A program made the position numbers and the translations under genes. This document shows, piece after piece, positions 53,291 through 62,218 of a DNA stretch of 64,000 bases. Source of the DNA: Parapedobacter tibetensis (GTDB lineage: Bacteria > Bacteroidota > Bacteroidia > Sphingobacteriales > Sphingobacteriaceae); contig NZ_JAMKQJ010000017.1 of assembly GCF_024643205.1 (NCBI RefSeq), positions 55,913 to 119,912 of the forward strand. The letters are read 5' to 3'. Positions within the stretch are counted from its first letter, which is position 1; each line of letters begins with the position of its first letter. The notes beneath the pieces are model-generated. The model was not told the DNA's origin. It did not search any database and was given only the letters and a program-made list of their open reading frames with translations.

Positions 53291-54577
53291 ATGCAAAATT
53301 TAATAGACTTCTTTTCCTTTTCGGATCCCAATGTACGATATGTGGTGCTTGGCACCATCCTGCTGTCGTCAAGTGCGGCCATGGTGGGTGCTTTCATCTT
53401 GCTTCAAAAGAAGGCATTGGTAGGGGATGCCGTGGCACATTCCGTATTGCCGGGCATTTGTGCCGCATTCTTGTTTTCAGGTTCCAAAAATATTGTACTC
53501 ATGCTCGCTGGTGCTTTTGTCAGCGGTTGGCTTTCCCTAGTTGCTATCGATTATATTACCGCCAAGTCTAAAATCAAAAAAGATGCGGCCATCGGCCTGG
53601 TATTGGCTGTGTTTTTTGGTGTCGGCATGGTGATGATGACCTTTATCCAGCAAACCGGCAACGCGGCACAGAGTGGGTTGGATCATTTTATCTTTGGCAA
53701 AGCCGCAGCCTTGGTGGGCGACGATCTACTCATTTTTAGCATCCTTGCAGCTGTTATATTGATTACCGTTGGCCTATTTTTCAAAGCATTCACATTGGTT
53801 GCATTTGACAAAAATTATGCCCAGGCATTGGGTTATCCGGTACGGAGGTTGGATTTGCTACTCACCAGCCTTACCGTATTGGCGGTGGTTACCGGCATTA
53901 CGGCAGTGGGTGTGGTATTGATGGCTGCCATGCTCATTACCCCTGCGGCAGCGGCGAGGTATTGGACAAACCGTATCCGGCATATGGTTGGAATCGCCGT
54001 TGCATTTGGTGCATTTGCTGGACTAGCGGGGGCATATATTTCGTATGTAGCACCCTCCATGCCCACCGGTCCCTGGATGGTGGTGGTATCCACTGCCATC
54101 GCCTTCTTTTCCTTTTTCTTTGCCCCAAAGAAAGGTATATTCCCGAGGATGTATACACAATACAAAAACCAATGGATCATTGCCGAAGAAAACACGTTGA
54201 AAATATTTTATCATCTCGGCGAACGGAATAGCCATTTCAATGGCATGCGTGGACTAAACGAATTAACCAGTACACGTGAGATGGAAAGGGCGACACTGAA
54301 GGCGACCTTGAGGCGCTTGGCCACCAAAGAATTGTTGGTGACACGCAACAACCAATGGGGGTTGACGGATAAAGGCTATCAACAAGCGGCAAGGGTAGTT
54401 CGGCTGCACCGGATGTGGGAATTGTATCTCACCAAATACATGGATATCCCTGCTGACCATGTGCATGACGATGCTGAAACCATCGAGCATATCCTTACCC
54501 CGGAACTCGAACGCGAACTCGAACATCAATTGGACTACCCCGATAAGGATCCGCATAATACAAAAATCCCAAAATAA
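53291..54577 (+). CDS. Metal ABC permease fused to a DtxR/MntR-type regulator domain
   Basis: Residues 1-280 form an ABC-3 family permease with about eight membrane helices (MVGAFILLQKKALVGDAVAHSV style repeats, GVVLMAAMLITPAAAARYW). Residues about 300-428 form a cytoplasmic winged helix (STREMERATLKATLRRL, GLTDKGYQQAARVVRLHR) followed by a metal-binding and dimerisation helix region (YLTKYMDIPADHVHDDAETI; HILTPELERELE), as in DtxR/MntR. The fusion lacks the first HTH part only partly, since TLRRLATKELL resembles the recognition helix. It may gate transport by cytoplasmic metal or bind the operator upstream. No frameshift is needed to explain it. Confidence 0.92.
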   Translation: MQNLIDFFSFSDPNVRYVVLGTILLSSSAAMVGAFILLQKKALVGDAVAHSVLPGICAAFLFSGSKNIVLMLAGAFVSGWLSLVAIDYITAKSKIKKDAAIGLVLAVFFGVGMVMMTFIQQTGNAAQSGLDHFIFGKAAALVGDDLLIFSILAAVILITVGLFFKAFTLVAFDKNYAQALGYPVRRLDLLLTSLTVLAVVTGITAVGVVLMAAMLITPAAAARYWTNRIRHMVGIAVAFGAFAGLAGAYISYVAPSMPTGPWMVVVSTAIAFFSFFFAPKKGIFPRMYTQYKNQWIIAEENTLKIFYHLGERNSHFNGMRGLNELTSTREMERATLKATLRRLATKELLVTRNNQWGLTDKGYQQAARVVRLHRMWELYLTKYMDIPADHVHDDAETIEHILTPELERELEHQLDYPDKDPHNTKIPK

Positions 54578-54609
54578 TTGGAGGCCCGAAGTTGGAAGTT
54601 GAAATGAAA

Positions 54610-54651
54610 AAATCTAAAATCGCAAATCTAAAATCGTAAATCTAAAATCAT
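54610..54651 (+). repeat. Three tandem 14-bp repeats abutting a start codon
   Basis: AAATCTAAAATCGC, AAATCTAAAATCGT and AAATCTAAAATCAT run without gap to base 54651, and the ATG of the second permease begins at 54652. Confidence 0.9.
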
Positions 54652-55515
54652 ATGATCGCCTTTTGGATTATACTTACTGGATTTTTGGTTGCCTCAGCAT
54701 GCGGCCTCTTGGGTTGTTTTCTTGTCCTGCGAAAAATGAGCATGGTGGGCGATGCCATCAGCCACGCCATTTTGCCTGGCATTGTCATTGCTTTTCTATG
54801 GAGCGGCAGCAGGGAGCCAGTGTCCATGTTTATCGGAGCCAGCACTACTGGTTTGGTGGCCACGCTGCTCATTGAGTTTTTCCACCATAAAGCAAGGTTG
54901 CAATCTGATGCAGCCATTGGGGTAGTTTTTACCTTTATGTTTGCCATAGGTATTATTCTAATCAGCATCTTTGCTGGGCAGGTAGATGTCGACCAGGATT
55001 GCGTGCTGTATGGCGAAATCGCTTATACCCCCATTGATTTATGGATACTAGATAGTGGCATCATTATGGGGCCGCGTCCAGTCTACATTGTAGGTACGGT
55101 ACTGATACTGATTATTTTATTCATTCTTTTAGGATACAAGCAATTAAAGCTTACTTCTTTTGACCCCGCTTTTGCTTCCGCAGTGGGCATTTCCACCGCG
55201 GTTTGGCATTATTTGCTGATGGCCGCAGTGTCCATTACAACTGTCAGTTCTTTCGAATCTGTTGGTGCTATTTTAGTGATTGCTTTTCTCATCGGCCCGC
55301 CGGCCACTGCCTACCTGCTTACGGATGACCTTAAGCAAATGCTCAAAATCACGGTGATCCTGGGTCTGTTTGTATCCCTTACCGGCTATGGACTGGCCTA
55401 TTGGCTCAACGCCTCCATTGCGGGCTGCATGGCCACGATGACTGGTGTATGCTTTGCCGTAGCTTTTGCCCGCCATCGATGGGCATCATCGCGATATCGA
55501 GCTAGACTCGTGTAG
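54652..55515 (+). CDS. Metal ABC transporter permease (second subunit)
   Basis: The 287-residue ABC-3 permease has about eight membrane helices, with CFLVLRKMSMVGDAISHAIL near the start, AAIGVVFTFMFAIG, and ESVGAILVIAFLIGPPATAY near residue 200. It is the unfused partner of the upstream permease; two different permeases make the heterodimeric channel. It is separated from the fused permease by 74 bp, mostly repeat. A bidirectional terminator follows. Confidence 0.94.
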   Translation: MIAFWIILTGFLVASACGLLGCFLVLRKMSMVGDAISHAILPGIVIAFLWSGSREPVSMFIGASTTGLVATLLIEFFHHKARLQSDAAIGVVFTFMFAIGIILISIFAGQVDVDQDCVLYGEIAYTPIDLWILDSGIIMGPRPVYIVGTVLILIILFILLGYKQLKLTSFDPAFASAVGISTAVWHYLLMAAVSITTVSSFESVGAILVIAFLIGPPATAYLLTDDLKQMLKITVILGLFVSLTGYGLAYWLNASIAGCMATMTGVCFAVAFARHRWASSRYRARLV

Positions 55516-55538
55516 TAACGGATAACGAAGTTGAAAAT

Positions 55539-55572
55539 AATAAAGGCCGAACGAAACCGCCCGGCCTTTATT
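55539..55572. terminator. Bidirectional terminator between the metal operon and the thioredoxin gene
   Basis: AATAAAGGCCG (55539-55549) and CGGCCTTTATT (55562-55572) are perfect 11-bp arms with a 12-base loop, with T-rich ends on both strands. Convergent genes lie on both sides. Confidence 0.88.
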
Positions 55573-55594
55573 TACAATCCGTGGAAAGGATTGT

Positions 55595-56833
55595 CTATTG
55601 TTCGGTTTTCCAAGTAGAATCTCCGTTTTTCATCTTCTCCAACGTGGCTTGATATGTTTCTTTTTCGCCATCAGGGGCTAAGTCAACCGCTTGTTGTTGG
55701 TAAGCGATTGCCTCTTCTATACTCCCAGATTTGTATAGGAGGTTGGCGTAGGTATCCAAAAACGTTGGATTTTTCCTTTCAGTTTCGTCAACACTGCGTT
55801 TGCTCCAAGCAATGGCCGAAGCAACACAACTGGGATCTTCACAATTTTCGAAAACGGCCCAAGCGAAACTGTTGAGCATCTGCGGGGAGACCTCTGAACC
55901 GTATTTTTCCATATAACCCAATACCGCAGGTTGGAAGTTTGCCCAATCCTTGTTTCGTTGATACCACTGGATTTCAAGCATCTCGCTTTGTTTGCTGATA
56001 TCCACTTTCGGGTATTTGGCTTTTGCCTCATTGATCACCGCTGCAAAATTTACATCCTCTCCCCTCAACTTAGCGTAGACCTCCTCTTGCATCACAATGG
56101 AAGCCACTAAATCGGAGGCTTTGCCTTCGCCCAACACGGCATTTACCTTATCGGAATTGTTCAAAAAGATATCAAACCCTTTATCTTTGCTGCTCCTGGT
56201 GGTCTTGGCTAAAAACTCCAGGTTTCCCTCAGTATACAAGTCCGTTTGCGTTTCCAGGTATGCCTCCGCCATTTTGCTGGCGTTTTCCATATCGTAAGCA
56301 CTCTGGGCACTCAAGGCCATATTTTTTAAAAATTCAGGTGAACGCTCCCCTGCATCATATTTCCGGAGCTGGGTGTAATATTGTGTTTCCGGTTGGAGTG
56401 CTTCTTTGGCACGGGCGATGAACTGCGCAGCCTCACCTCCGCCTACAAGGCGATGTACGATTTCCCCATCGGGCGAAAAAACCAAAAATGTGGGATAGGC
56501 CCGTACACTGTATTCCTCCGCGATGGCTTTGGCATCGGCCCGCCAGCTTTTTACTTCCTCATTGTCTTGGTCGGTCTCATCCATCTGCACTTTTACGTTC
56601 ACAAAGTTTGTATTAAAAAACTTACCTACCTCCTCTTGGGGGAAGATCGTATTGGTCATGTGTTTGCAGGGACCGCACCAAGTAGTGAAGCAATCCACAA
56701 ACAAATACTTGTTTTCCGATTTGGCCTTTTCCTTAACCTCCGACCAGCTAAGCCCATGCTCGAAGTAGGTTCCTTGGTCCTGTGCTATACCAGCCATTGG
56801 CAATAACACCATGAATAAAGCAATTATTCTCAT
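55595..56833 (-). CDS. Thioredoxin-fold protein with C-terminal TPR-like region
   Basis: The 412-residue secreted protein (signal peptide ending GIAQ) has a thioredoxin domain in residues 20-140 with the redox motif WCGPCKHM near residue 52 and a cis-Pro in VRAYPTFLVFS. The remaining 270 residues are helical with TPR-like units (AYANLLYKSGSIEEAIAYQQ). It is probably a periplasmic disulfide reductase or chaperone. No partner protein is encoded nearby. The ATG at 56833 begins the signal peptide directly. Confidence 0.9.
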   Translation of the reverse strand: MRIIALFMVLLPMAGIAQDQGTYFEHGLSWSEVKEKAKSENKYLFVDCFTTWCGPCKHMTNTIFPQEEVGKFFNTNFVNVKVQMDETDQDNEEVKSWRADAKAIAEEYSVRAYPTFLVFSPDGEIVHRLVGGGEAAQFIARAKEALQPETQYYTQLRKYDAGERSPEFLKNMALSAQSAYDMENASKMAEAYLETQTDLYTEGNLEFLAKTTRSSKDKGFDIFLNNSDKVNAVLGEGKASDLVASIVMQEEVYAKLRGEDVNFAAVINEAKAKYPKVDISKQSEMLEIQWYQRNKDWANFQPAVLGYMEKYGSEVSPQMLNSFAWAVFENCEDPSCVASAIAWSKRSVDETERKNPTFLDTYANLLYKSGSIEEAIAYQQQAVDLAPDGEKETYQATLEKMKNGDSTWKTEQ

Positions 56834-57015
56834 GTTTTTTGTATTAAGTTTAATGAACTTATTTAAACTATACCAATCCTTTGTAAATGTAGTTCGAAAA
56901 ATTGAAAACTGAAAATTAAAAAAGGAAAAAAGCCATACACCGGCCTAACTATTTATACAAAAACATTTGCCAACTATTTTTGTGTTTACAATTAATTGGT
57001 TTTCTTAGGGGAATT

Positions 57016-59289
57016 ATGGAATCAAACGATCAAATCAACATTCAACATATGGCTCGACAGCAAGAGTACCAACAGGCGGCCGGAAAACTGCTTGCCCGCA
57101 TCATTCCTCGCTTTGCGAATTTTTTTGACATTGAGATCATTCCATCTGAAGGAAACGATGTCTTTGAAATCGAAAGCGATCAGGATAGGATTACCTTGCG
57201 AGGCAATACCCCTGTATCCATTGGGTCGGCGCTTAACTGGTACCTTAAATACCATTGCCATTGCCATGTCTCTTGGAATGGTGATAACCTAAATCTCCCC
57301 ACCCCACTACCCCCGGTGAAATCTAAGATACGGCATGAGACTCCATTCAAACACAGGGTATATCTCAACTTTTGCACATTTAGCTACAGCATGCCTTGGT
57401 GGAACTGGGATCGTTGGCAACGGGAGATCGATTGGATGGCTTTGCATGGAATCAACATGCCGTTGGCGGTGACTGGCCAAGAGGCTGTTTGGCAAGCCAC
57501 GTTGCGTAAATTGGGCATGGAAGACCATGCCATCCGCCGCTTTTTGGCGGCTCCCAGCTATTCGGCCTGGCAACTGATGGACAACCTGGAAGGCTGGGGA
57601 GGGCCATTGCCTCAAGGGTGGATAGACAGCCACCTGGAGCTCGGGCAGCGCATCCTCACAAGACAGCGAGAGCTGGGCATGACTCCCATTTTGAAGGGGT
57701 TTAGCGGATATGTACCATTGGCATTGGCGGATCTATATCCTGAAGCGAAAATAGAACGGGCTAATTGGATTTCGACTTTTGACACGGCCAATCTGGATCC
57801 ATTGGACCCGGCTTTTGCAGAAATCGGGAAAACTTTCCTCCAGGAGCAGTATCGCCTTCTGGGCACGGATCACTACTATTCGGTTGATCCATTTCATGAA
57901 AGCACCCCACCGATAAGTGGCGTTGGCTACTTGGAAAAAGCCGGAGCAGCAATTTTTGAAACCCTCCGCCAAGCCGACCCACAGGCTATGATGGCCATAC
58001 AAACTTGGTCTTTGCGCGAAGGATTATTACGCAGTGTGCCCCGAGACCGCACCCTCATGCTGTCCATCACGGGTACCAACTGGAAAAAACATGATGGCTA
58101 TTGGGGGCGCCCATGGATCGTGGGGATGATGCATAATTATGGCGGACGGACTTATACTGGCGGAAATCTTCGCCATTTTATCAGCCATGCTGGTTCACTG
58201 ATTGGCAATCCAGCTGCGGGAAACGTTCAAGGGATTGGCCTTTTTCCCGAAGCAATAGAACACAATCCCATTATTTACGAAGCAGCCTCCGAAGTGGCGT
58301 GGCACAAGCAAGCACCGGACCTTTCGGAATGGGTGCAGCAGTACGCCCGGGCACGTTATGGACAGCTGCCCGAAATGGCGGCAAAAGCATGGGAAATTTT
58401 GTTGGACACGGTCTATCAACAGAAAAAAGTGAAGATTATCTCCATGGAAAGCCCAATATGTGCAAGACCTGCGTTGGAAATCATCCGCGTATCCATGAAT
58501 GGAGAAATGGTCAGGGACTACGATATGCTCCGCTTATGGGAAGGATGGCAATACTTGCTCGAATGCCAAGACACCTTGGATACACTCGATACCTACCAGT
58601 ATGACCTGGTAGATGTGGCCCGACAATGTATGGCAGACTTGTCTATCCTGCTACATGAAAAAATCACTTTGGCCTACCAGCGTGGTGATCGCGCGAAACT
58701 CCAACATGTCGGACACCGCTTTATACAATTAATGGACGATATGGATGAGCTGTTGGCAACAAGGCCGGAATTTCTGCTGGGAAAATGGATTGAAGATGCG
58801 CGGAGCTGGGGGGAAGATGATGCCGAAAAAGATCAGTACGAGCGGAATGCCCGCAGTATCATCACCGTATGGGGCCCGGAAACACCGAACGCCTTATTTT
58901 TTGATTACTCCAACAGGCAGTGGGCTGGCCTTATTGCTGATTTCTATAAACCGCGATGGGAAAAATTCCTAGCTTGTCTCCTGCAACAACCAGCGGAAGG
59001 TGAAAAGCGTTACCGGGAAAAAAGATTGCGCAAATCATATAACCGACCTGCCAATGATGCCAATGACTTTTTCAAAGCGCTTTCGGCTTGGGAACACGCC
59101 TGGACCCATGAAACCAAGCCATTCTCCGCAGTACCCACTGGGAATCCCATCAAGGTAGCGACGAGACTTTATGATGAATGGTTTACGGTGATGAGTAAAT
59201 TGATGACAGACAGGCCATTCATCCAGCAAGCAGATTATCTCAAAACGATACATGTTGATGTTGAAAAAATCGATAATTTCGGGTTGTAA
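57016..59289 (+). CDS. GH89 alpha-N-acetylglucosaminidase
   Basis: From the ATG at 57016 the protein has 757 residues. The N-terminal small domain (residues 1-90), the barrel (HRVYLNFCTFSYSMPWWNWD; DWMALHGINMPLAVTGQEAV) and the helical C-terminal domain (WEILLDTVY onwards) follow the human NAGLU fold. The catalytic Glu295 lies in YYSVDPFHE and Glu412 in FPEAIEHNP. It hydrolyses terminal alpha-GlcNAc. Unusually, no signal peptide is visible from either this start or a TTG at 56980, so it may act in the cytoplasm or the periplasmic signal is lost. No other glycan gene is adjacent. Confidence 0.92.
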   Translation: MESNDQINIQHMARQQEYQQAAGKLLARIIPRFANFFDIEIIPSEGNDVFEIESDQDRITLRGNTPVSIGSALNWYLKYHCHCHVSWNGDNLNLPTPLPPVKSKIRHETPFKHRVYLNFCTFSYSMPWWNWDRWQREIDWMALHGINMPLAVTGQEAVWQATLRKLGMEDHAIRRFLAAPSYSAWQLMDNLEGWGGPLPQGWIDSHLELGQRILTRQRELGMTPILKGFSGYVPLALADLYPEAKIERANWISTFDTANLDPLDPAFAEIGKTFLQEQYRLLGTDHYYSVDPFHESTPPISGVGYLEKAGAAIFETLRQADPQAMMAIQTWSLREGLLRSVPRDRTLMLSITGTNWKKHDGYWGRPWIVGMMHNYGGRTYTGGNLRHFISHAGSLIGNPAAGNVQGIGLFPEAIEHNPIIYEAASEVAWHKQAPDLSEWVQQYARARYGQLPEMAAKAWEILLDTVYQQKKVKIISMESPICARPALEIIRVSMNGEMVRDYDMLRLWEGWQYLLECQDTLDTLDTYQYDLVDVARQCMADLSILLHEKITLAYQRGDRAKLQHVGHRFIQLMDDMDELLATRPEFLLGKWIEDARSWGEDDAEKDQYERNARSIITVWGPETPNALFFDYSNRQWAGLIADFYKPRWEKFLACLLQQPAEGEKRYREKRLRKSYNRPANDANDFFKALSAWEHAWTHETKPFSAVPTGNPIKVATRLYDEWFTVMSKLMTDRPFIQQADYLKTIHVDVEKIDNFGL

Positions 59290-59373
59290 AGACCTTAGCC
59301 ATGGGTGGCCGGGGGTGCAGCAGCTTGTTATGCCATAGTTTTACCTTATCTTTGTAGCCAACTCATCCTGCAC

Positions 59374-60675
59374 ATGGTAAAGCAAGCGCTCCGCAATTTA
59401 AAAATTAATGCCCTCAACGAAATGCAGCAGTCGGCTATCGACGCTGCTAAAAAAAGCGACATCATACTGCTTTCACCTACCGGATCGGGTAAAACATTAG
59501 GTTTTTTATTGCCTTTGCTCCCGTTGCTTGATGCAGATGTATCAACCGTTCAGGCGATGATATTAGTTCCTTCGCGGGAGCTTGCTTTACAAATTGAGCA
59601 AGTATTCAGAACCATGGGTAGTGGCTTTAAGGTCAACTGCTGTTATGGCGGTCATCCGATAAAGATCGAGCTAAACAACCTATCACAACCACCTGCCGTG
59701 CTAATCGGTACGCCCGGCCGTATCGCTCACCACTTGCGACGCAAAACGTTCGATACAAGCACGATAAGCGTCTTGGTCCTTGACGAATTTGACAAAGCAC
59801 TTGAATTTGGCTTTCAGGAAGATATGGCCTATATTATCAAGCAATTGCCGTCTGTCAAAAAACGCATGCTTACCTCAGCCACGCAGATGGATGAGATACC
59901 AGCCTTTACCGGAATATCCAAACCGATTACACTTGATTATTTGACCGATGCTTCTTCAGTACCTAACCTGAAACAAAAAGTGGTAATCGCCGAAGCTGCG
60001 GATAAGCTGGACATCCTATTTACACTGATCTGCAAGATAAGCGATAAGCCTACATTGGTTTTCTGCAATCACCGCGAAGCTGTGGAGCGCATTAGCGAAC
60101 TGCTATGGGACAAAGGCCTGCCGCATGATATTTTCCACGGAGGCATGGAGCAGGACGACCGCGAGCGGGCATTGCTCAAATTCAGGAACGGCAGCCATAG
60201 GGTATTGATTACGACCGACCTGGCATCACGTGGTTTGGATATACCTGAAATTGAACATGTGGTACACTATCAACTACCACATAATGAAGAAGCCTTTTTA
60301 CACCGCAATGGACGTACAGCAAGAATGCATGCCACAGGCACGTCCTACTTGTTTTTGACGCCTGGTGATAAACCGGCTTATTTAAACGAATTGCCCGAAA
60401 AAGAAGATTTGTCGGAAAAAGCGGCCATACCCAAACCCTCGCCCTGGACAACACTATATATTGCAGCAGGAAAAAAAGACAAAATAAACAAAATAGATAT
60501 TGTAGGGTTATTGCTCAAAAAAGGAGAATTGGATAAAGAAAACCTTGGGTTAATCGAAGTATTGGACCATTCATCATATGCAGCAGTAAAACGCAACCAG
60601 ATTGAACGTGTTGTTCAATTAGTTAAAAACGAAAAAATAAAAGGCAAGAAAATCAAAATAGAAATTTCCCGGTAA
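59374..60675 (+). CDS. DEAD-box-type RNA helicase with DbpA-like C-terminus
   Basis: The ATG at 59374 gives 433 residues. Helicase motifs appear in order: Q motif LNEMQQSAI, I SPTGSGKT, Ia PSRELALQ, TPGR, II as DEFD in place of DEAD, III SAT, IV TLVFCNHR, V TTDLASRGLDIP and VI HRNGRTAR. The C-terminal 75 residues (PWTTLYIAAGKKDKINKIDI) look like the DbpA RNA-binding domain that targets 23S rRNA helix 92. A role in large-subunit ribosome maturation is therefore likely. Upstream in-frame codons to 59305 lack conservation. The DUF1456 gene follows after 13 bp. Confidence 0.92.
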   Translation: MVKQALRNLKINALNEMQQSAIDAAKKSDIILLSPTGSGKTLGFLLPLLPLLDADVSTVQAMILVPSRELALQIEQVFRTMGSGFKVNCCYGGHPIKIELNNLSQPPAVLIGTPGRIAHHLRRKTFDTSTISVLVLDEFDKALEFGFQEDMAYIIKQLPSVKKRMLTSATQMDEIPAFTGISKPITLDYLTDASSVPNLKQKVVIAEAADKLDILFTLICKISDKPTLVFCNHREAVERISELLWDKGLPHDIFHGGMEQDDRERALLKFRNGSHRVLITTDLASRGLDIPEIEHVVHYQLPHNEEAFLHRNGRTARMHATGTSYLFLTPGDKPAYLNELPEKEDLSEKAAIPKPSPWTTLYIAAGKKDKINKIDIVGLLLKKGELDKENLGLIEVLDHSSYAAVKRNQIERVVQLVKNEKIKGKKIKIEISR

Positions 60676-60688
60676 TCAAATTTATGCC

Positions 60689-60913
60689 ATGAGTAACAAT
60701 GATATCATGAAAAAACTTCGGGTTGCTTTGAAAATGACCGATGATGACATTATCAACGTTCTAGCGCTGGTGGATTTCAGAGTAACCAAGACAGAACTCG
60801 GCGCTATATTCCGCAAAGAAGATCACCCTAACTTCAAACCCTGTGGCGACCAGCTGCTCCGCAATTTTCTAAACGGGCTCATCATTTACAAACGCGGCCC
60901 TAAACCTAATTAA
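60689..60913 (+). CDS. DUF1456 (YehS-like) protein, single-domain form
   Basis: The 74-residue product (MSNNDIMKKLRVALKMTDDD, ELGAIFRKEDHPNFKPCGDQ, LRNFLNGLIIYKRG) corresponds to one DUF1456 repeat, in particular the second half of E. coli YehS, which has two. It is complete with start and stop and is probably cotranscribed with the helicase gene 13 bp upstream. The function of DUF1456 is unknown. Confidence 0.85.
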   Translation: MSNNDIMKKLRVALKMTDDDIINVLALVDFRVTKTELGAIFRKEDHPNFKPCGDQLLRNFLNGLIIYKRGPKPN

Positions 60914-60974
60914 AAGGTCAGCAAATCGTGCGCTCGATGCTTCCACTGCCGGATGCATGGCGGTAAACCGAAAA

Positions 60975-61014
60975 ATAACCTAACCGTACCCAATTAGGCG
61001 ACCGGTTAGGTTAT
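60975..61014 (-). terminator. Terminator of the VOC gene
   Basis: ATAACCTAACCG (60975-60986) and CGGTTAGGTTAT (61003-61014) are perfect 12-bp arms. On the minus strand the stem is followed by TTTT, directly after the VOC stop at 61020. Confidence 0.85.
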
Positions 61015-61019
61015 GTATG

Positions 61020-61442
61020 CTACTTGGTGTTACCGGGGAAATTAATCATCCAGCGTACACCAAATTTATCTTCAAACGAGCCGAAATAATCGCCCCAAAA
61101 CATATCTTCCATAGGCATTTCGATTTTACCACCGGCCGAAAGCCCATTGAATAACCTATCGGCTTCTTCCCTGCTATCCGGTGTGATGGAAATGTAGTTG
61201 TTGTTGCCTACATTGAGCTCATGTCCCTGCGACTTCAGGCAGTCCGAAGCCATCAAATGTTGTCCGTCGCCAATCGGGATTGACACATGCATGGCATAGT
61301 CTTTTTCATTGTCCGGAAGGTTTTCAGTCCCCGGAGCCTCACTCATGCGCTGCACAAACAGTTCGCCGCCAAAGATCGTTTGGTAAAAACGGAACGCTTC
61401 TTCCGCATTCCCATCAAAATTCAAATAAGGATTGACTATCAT
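61020..61442 (-). CDS. VOC-family PhnB-like protein
   Basis: The 140-residue protein has the PhnB/YjdN-type vicinal oxygen chelate pattern: YLNFDGNAEEAFRFYQTIFG at the start, MHVSIPIGDGQHLMASD, ITPDSREEADRLFNGLSAGG and WGDYFGSFEDKFGVRWMINF at the end. Family members are small homodimers; most lack a proven reaction. It is a single gene with its own terminator, and no neighbours suggest a substrate. Confidence 0.92.
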   Translation of the reverse strand: MIVNPYLNFDGNAEEAFRFYQTIFGGELFVQRMSEAPGTENLPDNEKDYAMHVSIPIGDGQHLMASDCLKSQGHELNVGNNNYISITPDSREEADRLFNGLSAGGKIEMPMEDMFWGDYFGSFEDKFGVRWMINFPGNTK

Positions 61443-61640
61443 GGTATTTATTATTAATTTATAAAGTCGCTAATTTATTGATTCGCTGCTTCGCTTTTTG
61501 CACCTTGCATCACTGATTACAAAGATAGCTTCTCTTGCGACAACCGATAGAGGGAAAACACGCCAATCATAAGGGGCGATTGTGACAATCTTGTCTTTGC
61601 TTACTAAAAAAACAACCAAAACAGGAAATTTGAAAAACAT

Positions 61641-61671
61641 TTTGCGGAATACAGATTAATGGATACATTTG
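61641..61671 (+). promoter_or_regulatory. Consensus promoter of the tRNA-Leu gene
   Basis: TTTG (61641-61644), 19 bp spacer and TACATTTG (61664-61671) match the Bacteroidota TTTG-N19-TAnnTTTG promoter exactly. It lies 42 bp before the mature tRNA. Confidence 0.85.
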
Positions 61672-61713
61672 CATCCCCAAACAGGGGATATGTTCTTTAT
61701 CAACATTAAATAA

Positions 61714-61793
61714 GCCCAGGTGGCGGAATTGGTAGACGCGCTAGTCTCAAACACTAGTGGGAAACCGTGCCGGTTCGATCCCGGCCCTGGGTA
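61714..61793 (+). tRNA. tRNA-Leu (anticodon CAA)
   Basis: The 80-nt cloverleaf starts GCCCAGG and ends CCTGGGT plus discriminator A (one G-U in the acceptor stem). The D arm has GGAATTGGTAGACGC, the anticodon stem CTAGT/ACTAG encloses CTCAAAC with anticodon CAA, a class II variable arm follows, and the T arm contains GCCGGTTCGATCCCGGC. The 3' CCA is not encoded. A perfect promoter lies upstream, and a recombinase remnant abuts its 3' end. Confidence 0.95.
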
Positions 61794-62144
61794 CATGGCG
61801 GGACTCCGCCGAAAATTTGTGGGGGCTTCTCAATTACGAGAAGCCCTTTTTCGTTGATTTTCATGATGTTACTTTCAAAGACCGGATTGATAAAAGCGGT
61901 TCTAAATACCCCGTTCTCATATGCCAATTTACCTTTGAACACCTCTTTTATTAAAGCGTGCTTTTCGGAGAGTGTAGCGATTTGGAAAATACCACGCAGG
62001 TTTTTTAGCATCGGTAGCACCTCTTTTAGCGTGTTTAACGGATGATTTTCCGATGTCACATTGGCATACTTAATATCCTCTTCNTAGCGATCTATCCTGC
62101 TTGTAGCGCTCCTTTTTGTTAAGATACCATTGAATTTTTGAACC
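61754..62144 (-). pseudogene. C-terminal remnant of a serine-type site-specific recombinase
   Basis: The minus-strand frame reads IQWYLNKKERYKQDRSL, then, if the ambiguous base at 62084 is dropped, EEDIKYANVTSENHPL, and continues LKEVLPMLKNLRGIFQIATL and FKGKLAYENGVFRTAFINPV. This is the coiled-coil and tail pattern of large serine recombinases of Bacteroidota (NLxxIxxxAxxxxKxxIxxxxFxxKLxxExxxxRT). A TGA at 62145-62147 cuts it off, so the catalytic domain is absent. The frame runs on into the tRNA-Leu gene, where it is not meaningful. Confidence 0.6.
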
Positions 62145-62218
62145 TCAATATTGGAAATATTTCATTTCTTTACAAGAATTGTAGTGTGAATGCTATCTTT
62201 AGGAATTAATAATAACAA

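Noticed and set aside
53291..54577. Permease-DtxR fusion as an assembly or frameshift artefact
   Set aside because: The frame is continuous, the junction is clean, and similar fusions are known in Bacteroidota metal transporters.
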